From Lutibacter citreus (GTDB lineage Bacteria > Bacteroidota > Bacteroidia > Flavobacteriales > Flavobacteriaceae): a DNA stretch of 64,000 bases. The position numbers were made by a program, and so were the translations under genes. The notes below the pieces were generated by a model that saw only the letters and a program-made list of their open reading frames with translations, searched no databases and had not been told where the DNA came from. Shown one piece after another: positions 46,718 through 54,575 of this stretch (positions within the stretch are counted from its first letter, which is position 1; every line of letters starts with the position of its first letter). The stretch spans positions 62,001 through 126,000 of the forward strand of contig NZ_QEIH01000009.1 in the NCBI RefSeq assembly GCF_003260195.1, in the 5' to 3' direction.

Positions 46718-47871
46718 TAGTATTTCTAAATAGCATTCTTGTATTTGTTCTCATTTATTATGTGCAAAAAAACGTACAAGAACTTTGGTGTAATGCAGTT
46801 TCAAAAAATGAAAAAGTTTTTTATATAGTTTTTACATTGGTTCATTTTGCAATGTCATTGGCTTTTGTGTTGCTACTAGATACCTTGCCTAATAATGATC
46901 CTGAAAAGTACTATAATGCAGCTGTTGCAGCTGATAATTGGTGGGAGCTTTTTTCAGTTGGTGGATTTGTGGTTTCTTTTTTAATATATCCTTTGGTAAA
47001 GTTAAAAATAACTATAGAAGTGCTGTTCTTGCTCTTTGCTACTATTAGTTTTAAAGGGTTTTTAGAATATTTTAAATTAATATCTCTTGAAAAGATAGTT
47101 AAAAAGAAGCTTTTATTAGGGGTGTTCTTTTTAATTCCGTCCATTCATTTTTGGACAGGGTTTTTAGGTAAGGAGGCATTACTTTTTTTATTGATGGTTT
47201 TTATATTGAAAAAAGTAAAGCACCAATTTTTTGATTGGGTTTTAGTTGTTTGTTTTGCGCTTGTTTTTATAATTAGACCGCACGTTTTTTTTATGTTGTT
47301 GTTAGGGCTATTAGTGTCTATTCTTTTTGATACAAATTTTTCAAAAAAAATAAAATTAAAAATAGTACTAATCGTTTCGTGTATAACTCTAGTTTTGATT
47401 CCAGTAGCTTTTAAATATTTTTTAAAAATAGATACGGTTAATTTAGCAGCAATTCAAGAGTTTTTTTATGGTTTAGCTGAACATGGAGAAGCTAATGGAA
47501 ATTCTAAAATTGATATATTAGACACTTCCATAATTTCCCGGATATTTTATCTACTTTTTATGCCATTACCATTTTTGTATAGTATAAAAAACAGTTTTCA
47601 ATTGGTGACTTCAATTGAAAATTTATACTATGTTGTAATTTGCGGACTAATAATAAAAAAACTGATTAAAAATAAATTTAAAATAAGTGTACTTTCGTTT
47701 GATCATAAGTTTGCCCTACTATCAAGTATTTTCTTAATTGTGTTGTTTGGATCTTATTTGTACAATTTAGGATTGGGAAATAGAATGAGAATTATGTTTT
47801 TTCCTTACATTTTTTATTTTTTAATAACTTATAAAAAAACGAGAGCCTTAAATGAAAAAGAAATTAATTAG
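46714..47871 (+). CDS. Membrane polymerase-like protein (Wzy candidate 2)
   Basis: The 385-residue protein has about 10 membrane helices, with a loop containing NNDPEKYYNAA after helix two and PSIHFWTGFLGKEALLF and IIRPHVFFML later. The pattern, and its place directly after a flippase, fit Wzy-like proteins of Bacteroidota. Sequence conservation in this family is low, so function rests partly on context. Its last 20 bases overlap the next glycosyltransferase gene. Confidence 0.65.
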   Translation: MIVFLNSILVFVLIYYVQKNVQELWCNAVSKNEKVFYIVFTLVHFAMSLAFVLLLDTLPNNDPEKYYNAAVAADNWWELFSVGGFVVSFLIYPLVKLKITIEVLFLLFATISFKGFLEYFKLISLEKIVKKKLLLGVFFLIPSIHFWTGFLGKEALLFLLMVFILKKVKHQFFDWVLVVCFALVFIIRPHVFFMLLLGLLVSILFDTNFSKKIKLKIVLIVSCITLVLIPVAFKYFLKIDTVNLAAIQEFFYGLAEHGEANGNSKIDILDTSIISRIFYLLFMPLPFLYSIKNSFQLVTSIENLYYVVICGLIIKKLIKNKFKISVLSFDHKFALLSSIFLIVLFGSYLYNLGLGNRMRIMFFPYIFYFLITYKKTRALNEKEIN

Positions 47872-49015
47872 AATAACAACAGTACCAATTTCTTTAGAAA
47901 AACTATTGGAGGGGCAATTGGGTTTTATGAAATCCTATTTTCAGGTTATTGCAGTTTCTTCAGAGAAGGAACGCTTAAACACCTTTGGGGAAGAACAAAA
48001 TATACCAGTGTTTCATTTAGAAATGACACGTAAAATAACTCCAATTAAAGATCTAATTTCTTTGTTGAAATTATATAAATATTTAAAAAAGGAAAAACCT
48101 TTTATAGTGCATACGCATACTCCAAAAGCAGGAATTGTTGGTATGTTGGCTGCTAAAATGGCAAATGTTCCAAACAGGTTACATACGGTGGCTGGCTTGC
48201 CTTTGTTAGAATCAATTGGTATAAAAAGAAAAGTACTTAATTTTGTTGAGAAATTAACCTATTCTTGTGCTACCAAGGTGTATCCCAATTCAATGGGCTT
48301 AAAAGAAATTATTATTAAAAATAATTTTGCAAAACCATTAAAATTGAAAGTACTTGCAAATGGAAGTTCAAATGGAATTGATACTGAATTTTTTAATCCG
48401 CAATTGTTTTCAGTCGAAAAAAATGAAGCTTTAAAACAAGAATTAGGAATACAAAAAAACGATTTTGTATTTATTTTTGTTGGGCGAATTGTTGGTGATA
48501 AAGGTATTAACGAATTAGTGGCAGCGTTTGAGGAATTACAAAACTCTGCACTGCAAACTCAAAAATTTAAACTCTTATTAGTAGGTCCTTTTGAGCAAGA
48601 CTTAGACCCATTAAAAAAAGAAACTATACATAGTATAAAAAATAACCCAAGTATAATTTCAGTGGGATATCAGCAAGATGTACGTCCATATTTTGCTATT
48701 TCAGATGTATTGGTTTTTCCCAGTTACCGAGAAGGTTTTCCTAATGTGGTTATGCAGGCAGGAGCAATGGGATTGCCAAGTATTGTTACCAATATAAATG
48801 GCTGTAATGAAATTGTAGTTGAAGGTAAAAATGGCTGGGTTATTCCTGTGAAAAATACAGAAGCAATTTTAAGTGCAATGCGGCATTGTTTAATAAATAC
48901 TACAGCTTTTATAAAAGCAAAATCAAATGCTAGAATAATGATTGAAACGAGATACGAACAACAATTGGTTTGGGAAGCTATTTTAGAAGAGTATAAGGTT
49001 TTGGGGATGAATTAA
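47852..49015 (+). CDS. Family 4 glycosyltransferase, PglA/WbnK-like
   Basis: The 387-residue GT4 protein has ITTVPISLEKLLEGQLGFM, VHTHTPKAGIVGMLAA, VGRIVGDKGINELV and PSYREGFPNVVMQAGAMG. The early HTHTPKAG motif is typical of the group that adds the second sugar to a lipid-linked N-acetylated first sugar. PglC-like and diNAcBac genes downstream make that a natural role here. It ends just before repeat array 3. Confidence 0.88.
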   Translation: MKKKLIRITTVPISLEKLLEGQLGFMKSYFQVIAVSSEKERLNTFGEEQNIPVFHLEMTRKITPIKDLISLLKLYKYLKKEKPFIVHTHTPKAGIVGMLAAKMANVPNRLHTVAGLPLLESIGIKRKVLNFVEKLTYSCATKVYPNSMGLKEIIIKNNFAKPLKLKVLANGSSNGIDTEFFNPQLFSVEKNEALKQELGIQKNDFVFIFVGRIVGDKGINELVAAFEELQNSALQTQKFKLLLVGPFEQDLDPLKKETIHSIKNNPSIISVGYQQDVRPYFAISDVLVFPSYREGFPNVVMQAGAMGLPSIVTNINGCNEIVVEGKNGWVIPVKNTEAILSAMRHCLINTTAFIKAKSNARIMIETRYEQQLVWEAILEEYKVLGMN

Positions 49016-49021
49016 GTAAAC

Positions 49022-49708
49022 GTCATTGCGAGATTTGAATACGTCATTACGAGGGCGGCACAACCGAAGTAATCTCATGAACATTACATATAAGTTTGTT
49101 TTAAGTTTTAATTCAACAGATTGCGACACTCCATTGCATTTCATTCGCAATGACGGTTTCATAGTAACACGTCATTACGAGGGCGGTACAACCGAAGTAA
49201 TCTCATAAACATTACTTATAATTTTATTTTTAGTTCCAAATCAACAGATTGCTTCACTCCATTACATTCATTCGCAATGACGGTTAAATCGTACAACGTC
49301 ATTACGAGTGCGGTACAACCGAAGTAATCTCATGAATATTGGTTGTAATTTTGTTTTAGTTCCAAATCAACAGATTGCTTCACTTCATTGCATTCCGTTC
49401 GCAAAGACGGTTTCATAGCCTAACGTCATTGCGAAGGAGAGTTTGCAATGCAATGGAAAACACAACTGCGGCAATCTCATGAATAATGGTTACAATTTTG
49501 TTTTAGTTCCAAATCAACAGATTGCTTCACTTCATTGCATTCCGTTCGCAAAGACGGTTTCATAGCCTAACGTCATTGCGAAGGAGAGTTTGCAATGCAA
49601 TGGAAAACACGACTACGGTAATCTCATGAATAATGGTTACAATTTTATTTTTAGTTCCAAATCAACAGATTGCTTCATTCCACTGCGTTGTATTCGCAAT
49701 GACGGTTT
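49022..49708. repeat. Repeat array 3, left part: paired inverted hairpins
   Basis: Forward units GTCATTACGAGGGCGGTACA, ending ACCGAAGTAATCTCATGAA, start at 49043, 49171 and 49298. Longer GTCATTGCGAAGGAGAGTTT units start at 49425 and 49572, and a stub lies at 49022. About 30 bases after each one there is an inverted hairpin CAACAGATTGCTTC...CGCAATGACGG. Periods are 127-128 bases, or 147 with the longer unit. ATTAC pairs with GTAAT in the first type and ATTGC with GCAAT in the second. Confidence 0.95.
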
Positions 49709-49732
49709 ATAAAAAAATAGTACATTTAAAAT

Positions 49733-50032
49733 ATGAAAAAAAGCTATGTGTATTTTATGACCAATAAAAACAATACAGTTATTTATACTGGTGTTACAAG
49801 TAATTTATTAAAAAGAACTTATCAGCATAAAAATAAAGTATACAAAGGGTTTACATCTAGATTTAATGTTGATAAATTAGTTTATTATGAAGAGTTTGAG
49901 GATATAGGACTTGCGATATCCAGAGAGAAACAATTAAAAGCAGGAAATAGAAAGCGAAAAGAACAATTAATTTTAGGAATGAATCCTAATTGGATTGATT
50001 TAGCTGAAGGTTGGTTGTTTAATGAGCATTGA
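49733..50032 (+). CDS. GIY-YIG nuclease-superfamily protein inside the repeat array
   Basis: The 99-residue protein is a complete stand-alone GIY-YIG domain: YVYFM and IYTGVTSNLLKR with the catalytic Tyr and Arg, GFTSRFNVDKLVYYEEF, a helix with the metal-binding Glu region (ISREKQLKAGNRKRKEQLI) and a NPNWIDL end. This is the short COG2827/UPF0213-like form. It lies 25 bases after one inverted hairpin (ending 49708) and 7 bases before the next forward one (50039), where other units have a 13-base linker. A role in spreading or cutting the repeats is possible but unproven. DNA repair-related roles are the alternative. Confidence 0.9.
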   Translation: MKKSYVYFMTNKNNTVIYTGVTSNLLKRTYQHKNKVYKGFTSRFNVDKLVYYEEFEDIGLAISREKQLKAGNRKRKEQLILGMNPNWIDLAEGWLFNEH

Positions 50033-50038
50033 TACAAC

Positions 50039-51797
50039 GTAATTGCGAAGGAGAGTTTGCAATGCAATGGAAAACACAACTGCGGCAATCTCATGAACAT
50101 TACTTATAAGTTTATTTTTAGTTTCAAATCAACAGATTGCTTCACTCCATTGCATTTCGTTCGCAATGACGGTTTCATAGTAACACGTCATTACGAGGGC
50201 GGTACAACCGAAGTAATCTCATGAACATTACATATAAGTTTATTTTTAGTTTCAATTCAACAGATTGCGTCACTCCATTGCATTTCGTTCGCAATGACGG
50301 TTTCATAGTAACACGTCATTACGAGGGCGGTACAACCGAAGTAATCTCATGAACATTACTTATAAGTTTATTTTTAGTTTCAATTCAACAGATTGCTTCA
50401 CTTCATTGCATTTCGTTCGCAATGACGGTTTCATAGTAACACGTCATTACGAGGGCGGTACAACCGAAGTAATCTCATGAACATTATTTATAAGTTTATT
50501 TTTAGTTTCAATTCAACAGATTGCTTCACTTCATTGCATTCCGTTCGCAATGACGGTTTCATAGTAACACGTTATTGCGAGGGTGGTACAACCGAAGTAA
50601 TCTCATGAATATTACTTGTAAGTTTATTTTTAGTTTCAATTCAACAGATTGCTTCACTTCATTGCATTTCGTTCGCAATGACGGTTAAATCGTACAACGT
50701 CATTACGAGGGCGGTACAACCGAAGTAATCTCATAAACATTACTTATAAGTTTGTTTTTAGTTTCAAATCAACAGATTGCATCACTTCATTGCATTCCGT
50801 TCGCAATGACGGTTTCATAGTAACACATCATTGCGAGGGTGTGTTTGCAATGCAATGGAAAACACAACTGCGGCAATCTCATGAATGAAATTTACGAGTT
50901 TGTTTTAGTTCCAAATCAACAGATTGCTTCACTTCATTGCATTTCGTTCGCAAAGACGGTTTCATAGTAACACGTCATTACGAGGGCGGTACAACCGAAG
51001 TAATCTCATGAACATTACATATAAGTTTATTTTTAGTTTCAATTCAACAGATTGCGTCACTCCATTGCATTTCGTTCGCAATGACGGTTTCATAGTAACA
51101 CGTCATTACGAGGGCGGTACAACCGAAGTAATCTCATGAACATTACTTATAAGTTTATTTTTAGTTTCAATTCAACAGATTGCTTCACTTCATTGCATTT
51201 CGTTCGCAATGACGGTTTCATAGTAACACGTCATTACGAGGGCGGTACAACCGAAGTAATCTCATGAACATTATTTATAAGTTTATTTTTAGTTTCAATT
51301 CAACAGATTGCTTCACTTCATTGCATTCCGTTCGCAATGACGGTTTCATAGTAACACGTTATTGCGAGGGTGGTACAACCGAAGTAATCTCATGAATATT
51401 ACTTGTAAGTTTATTTTTAGTTTCAATTCAACAGATTGCTTCACTTCATTGCATTTCGTTCGCAATGACGGTTAAATCGTACAACGTCATTACGAGGGCG
51501 GTACAACCGAAGTAATCTCATAAACATTACTTATAAGTTTGTTTTTAGTTTCAAATCAACAGATTGCATCACTTCATTGCATTCCGTTCGCAATGACGGT
51601 TTCATAGTAACACATCATTGCGAGGGTGTGTTTGCAATGCAATGGAAAACACAACTGCGGCAATCTCATGAATGAAATTTACGAGTTTGTTTTAGTTCCA
51701 AATCAACAGATTGCTTCACTTCATTGCATTTCGTTCGCAAAGACGGTTTCATAGTAACACGTCATTACGAGGGCAGTACAACCGAAGTAATCTCATG
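50039..51797. repeat. Repeat array 3, right part
   Basis: Forward hairpin units start at 50039, 50187, 50315, 50443, 50571, 50699, 50827, 50974, 51102, 51230, 51358, 51486, 51614 and 51761. Steps are 128 bases, with 147-148 where the longer GTGTTTGCAATGCAATGGAA form occurs. Each is paired with the inverted CAACAGATTGC unit. The array ends in a partial unit at 51797, before the pglC-like gene. Short open frames in it repeat the same peptide and are not genes. Confidence 0.95.
50171..51744 (+). repeat. Tandem duplication of a 787-bp block
   Basis: Bases 50171-50957 and 50958-51744 are two copies of the same block. By reading, I found no difference between them, including rare variants such as GTTATTGCGAGGGTGG (50571 and 51358) and ATTGCGTCACTCC. 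Each block consists of six repeat units, five of 128 and one of 147 bases. A third copy begins at 51745 and is cut off after about 50 bases. A recent unequal crossover is the simple explanation. Confidence 0.92.
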
Positions 51798-51880
51798 TGT
51801 AGGATCTTAAGTTAATCTTAAGAATATTATTTTATTTTCTTCATACAATTTAAAACTATTAAATTTACATCAAAAAGAAG

Positions 51881-52486
51881 ATGTACAGTAATTATATTAA
51901 AAGATTTTTAGATCTAGTACTTTCCATTATCGGATTGTTTGTACTCTTGCCAATTATGGTGCTTGTTATGTTGTTGTTAGCAATTGTTAATAACGGAAAG
52001 CCTTTTTTCTTTCAAGTAAGACCAGGGTTAAATGGAAAATTGTTTAAAATTATTAAGTTTAAAACAATGAATAATAAAAGGGATGCTCAGGGTAATTTAT
52101 TAGATGACAAAATAAGACTTACTAAAATTGGACAGTTTGTTAGAAAAACCTCGTTAGATGAGATTCCGCAATTAATAAATATATTAAAAGGAGATATGAG
52201 TTTAATAGGTCCTAGACCATTACTTCCAGAATACTTACCTTTATACAATACTGAACAAAAAAAAAGGCATTTAGTGAAGCCAGGGATAACTGGCTGGGCA
52301 CAGGTGAATGGTAGAAATGCAATTAGCTGGAAACAAAAATTTGAATTTGATGTTTGGTATGTTGAGCATTTAAATTTTAAAACAGACATGCAAATTATAT
52401 TAAAAACAATTAAAAAAGTTTTAAATTCAGAAGGTGTTAACGCGAGTGCAACAACAATAATGGAACCGTTTAAAGGAAATAACTAG
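51881..52486 (+). CDS. pglC: Undecaprenyl-phosphate sugar phosphotransferase, PglC-like
   Basis: The 201-residue monotopic phosphoglycosyltransferase has an N-terminal membrane helix (RFLDLVLSIIGLFVLLPIMV), then FFFQVRPGLNGKLFKIIKFKTM, the catalytic region RKTSLDEIPQLINILKGDMS with the Asp-Glu pair, and SLIGPRPLLPEYLPLY. It transfers a sugar-phosphate from UDP to undecaprenyl phosphate to start the repeat unit. Being short and lacking the extra N-terminal helices of WbaP, it fits PglC. With PglD, E and F encoded next to it, diNAcBac phosphate is the likely substrate. Confidence 0.9.
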   Translation: MYSNYIKRFLDLVLSIIGLFVLLPIMVLVMLLLAIVNNGKPFFFQVRPGLNGKLFKIIKFKTMNNKRDAQGNLLDDKIRLTKIGQFVRKTSLDEIPQLINILKGDMSLIGPRPLLPEYLPLYNTEQKKRHLVKPGITGWAQVNGRNAISWKQKFEFDVWYVEHLNFKTDMQIILKTIKKVLNSEGVNASATTIMEPFKGNN

Positions 52487-52488
52487 GT

Positions 52489-53085
52489 ATGTATTTATAT
52501 GGAGCAAGTGGTCATTGTAAGGTAATTATTGATAGTATACAAGCAACCACAAATAAAAAAATAGAAGGAGTTTTTGATGATAATTTAGAATTGAAAGAAA
52601 TTCTAAATATTCCAGTTTACAACTATAAGAAATTTCATACATATGCTATAAAAGAACTTTTTATAAGTGTAGGGGATAATAAAACAAGAAAGTTGATAGT
52701 AAAATCAATTACTGCAACTTATGTTTCAGTGTTTCATCCTAAGGCAGCAATATCTAAGTTTGCAAGTATTGCAGAAGGAACTTGTGTAATGGCAAATGCA
52801 GTTATAAATGCATCTTCAATTATTGGTAAACATTGTATTATTAATTCAGGTGCTATTGTTGAACATGATTGTGAATTAGAAGATTATGTGCACATATCTC
52901 CAAATGCTTCTTTAGCGGGAAATGTTAAAATAGGAGAAGGAACTCACATTGGAATTGGAGCACAAGTAATACAAGGGATAACTATTGGTAAATGGGTAAC
53001 TATTGGTGCTGGAGCAGTTGTTATTAGAGATGTGCCTGATAATATAATGGTAGTTGGTAACCCAGCTAAAGAAATAAGAAAATAG
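52489..53085 (+). CDS. pglD: Sugar O/N-acetyltransferase, PglD-like
   Basis: The 198-residue protein has an N-terminal nucleotide-sugar binding fold (YLYGASGHCKVIID, VFDDN) and a C-terminal left-handed beta-helix of hexapeptide repeats (IGKHCIINSGAIVEHDCELE, GEGTHIGIGAQVIQGITIGK). This two-domain form is PglD/NeuD-type. It would acetylate the C4 amine of UDP-4-amino-sugar. His at the EHDC motif is the conserved catalytic base. It follows pglC by two bases. Confidence 0.88.
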   Translation: MYLYGASGHCKVIIDSIQATTNKKIEGVFDDNLELKEILNIPVYNYKKFHTYAIKELFISVGDNKTRKLIVKSITATYVSVFHPKAAISKFASIAEGTCVMANAVINASSIIGKHCIINSGAIVEHDCELEDYVHISPNASLAGNVKIGEGTHIGIGAQVIQGITIGKWVTIGAGAVVIRDVPDNIMVVGNPAKEIRK

Positions 53086-53137
53086 AAGTTTTAATTTATT
53101 TGCATCTTAAGCGTGTCCATCACTCTAGAAAATTCAG

Positions 53138-53233
53138 TTACCTTTTATCGTTAGTCCAAGCAAGTCCGTTAATCTTTAAGGTGTGCATATTAACTTCAAT
53201 AAATCTGTCATTTCTTGAACTTGATTTTGGGTC
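53138..53233 (-). other. Possible gene fragment between stop codons
   Basis: On the minus strand, 31 residues run between two stop codons (DPKSSSRNDRFIEVN...GLAWTNDKR). The composition looks protein-like, but there is no start and I recognise no family. It may be a decayed gene end or chance. The rest of 53086-53298 shows nothing clear. Confidence 0.2.
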
Positions 53234-53298
53234 TTATAAGTAAATTAAACATTTTGTTAATTATTAAAATCTAGTTTTTATAATTACCGATGTTGAAA

Positions 53299-53421
53299 AT
53301 GAAAAATCATACAAACAACAATAAAAAGATACTGAATCTAGCACAGCATTATGAGCCGCTAAGCTACTTAAATCAAAAATTTTCAAAATCAAAAATTTTA
53401 ATTATCTCCGAAACAAAATAA
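53299..53421 (+). CDS. Possible 40-residue ORF before pglE
   Basis: ATG at 53299 opens 40 codons (MKNHTNNNKKILNLAQHYEP...) ending eight bases before a -7 box. Sequence is Lys/Asn-rich, with no recognised domain and no membrane helix. It could be a short peptide or a remnant of a gene displaced by rearrangement. Coding is uncertain. Confidence 0.25.
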   Translation: MKNHTNNNKKILNLAQHYEPLSYLNQKFSKSKILIISETK

Positions 53422-53428
53422 ATTAGTC

Positions 53429-53436
53429 TAATTTTG
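53429..53436 (+). promoter_or_regulatory. Probable -7 element of the pglE-pglF-export operon
   Basis: TAATTTTG matches TAnnTTTG and lies 24 bases before the pglE-like start codon. No clear TTG is seen at the expected -33 position. Confidence 0.5.
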
Positions 53437-53460
53437 CGTTCTTAATGCAATAAAACCCTC

Positions 53461-54573
53461 ATGAATAAAAAAATATGGTTATCCTCACCCCATATGGGAG
53501 GAGGTGAACTAAAATATGTAAACGAAGCATTTGATACCAATTGGATAGCTCCTTTGGGGCCAAATGTAAATGAATTTGAAATAGGTTTAGAGCATTATTT
53601 AGGAGACAAGGTTTATGCAGCAGCATTAAGTTCTGGTACGGCTGCTATACATTTGGCCTTAGTGTTATTGGGTATTTCAAAAGGAGATGAGGTATTGTGC
53701 CAAAGTTTTACGTTTTCAGCATCTGCAAATCCTATAATATACCAAGGAGCAACCCCCATTTTTATTGATAGCGAATTAGAAACATGGAATTTATGTCCTG
53801 AGCAATTAGAAATTGCAATATTGGATAGATTAAAACACGGTAAAAAGCCAAAAGCTATTATAGCCGTGCATTTATATGGAATGCCATATAAAGTAACGAA
53901 AATTCAAGAGTTGGCTCAAAAATATGATATTCCTATAATTGAAGATAGCGCAGAAGCCTTGGGAAGTTCTGTAAATGGCCAAAAATGTGGTTCTTTTGGA
54001 ACGTATTCAATTCTTTCATTTAATGGAAATAAAATTATTACCACTTCAGGAGGAGGAGCATTAATAACTAAGAATATAATAGATAAACAAAAAGCAGTGT
54101 TTTTAGCAACACAGGCTAGAGATAATGCACCGCATTATGAACATTCTTCTATTGGTTATAATTACAGAATGTCTAACGTTATTGCCGGAATTGGGAGAGG
54201 ACAATTAGAGGTTTTGGATGAAAGAGTTACGGCAAGAAGAAATAATTATAATTTTTATAAATTGAATGTAAAAAATAAAAATTTATTGTTTTTGAAAGAA
54301 CCGGCAGGTTACTTTTCTAATAGGTGGTTAAGTTGTATCTTAACTCCTTCTTTTGAAATTAGAGAAGAGATTAGATTATCTTTAGAAAAAGAAAATATAG
54401 AATCAAGACCCTTGTGGAAACCAATGCATTTACAACCAATATTTAAGAATTGCCTAAGTTTTAATAATGGTAATTCTGAGAAATTGTTTCAAGTTGGGTT
54501 GTGCTTACCAAGTGGATCTAATCTTACTTCTAATGAATTGAGCAAAATTGTTGAGATTTTAAATAGTTTTTAA
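53461..54573 (+). CDS. pglE: Sugar nucleotide aminotransferase, PglE-like
   Basis: The 370-residue DegT-type PLP enzyme begins NKKIWLSSPHMGGGELKYVN, as PglE and related UDP-4-keto sugar aminotransferases do, with ALSSGTAAIHLAL, IIEDSAEALGS and the cofactor lysine in SFNGNKIITTSGGGAL. It would put an amino group at C4 of UDP-4-keto-6-deoxy-GlcNAc made by the PglF-like protein three bases downstream. A promoter element lies immediately upstream. Confidence 0.88.
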   Translation: MNKKIWLSSPHMGGGELKYVNEAFDTNWIAPLGPNVNEFEIGLEHYLGDKVYAAALSSGTAAIHLALVLLGISKGDEVLCQSFTFSASANPIIYQGATPIFIDSELETWNLCPEQLEIAILDRLKHGKKPKAIIAVHLYGMPYKVTKIQELAQKYDIPIIEDSAEALGSSVNGQKCGSFGTYSILSFNGNKIITTSGGGALITKNIIDKQKAVFLATQARDNAPHYEHSSIGYNYRMSNVIAGIGRGQLEVLDERVTARRNNYNFYKLNVKNKNLLFLKEPAGYFSNRWLSCILTPSFEIREEIRLSLEKENIESRPLWKPMHLQPIFKNCLSFNNGNSEKLFQVGLCLPSGSNLTSNELSKIVEILNSF

Positions 54574-54575
54574 AA

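Noticed and set aside
49026-51139. Short ORFs encoding SLRGRHNRSNLMNITYKF-like peptides
   Set aside because: They are translations of array-3 repeat units, differ only by repeat variants, and lack any start context or domain.
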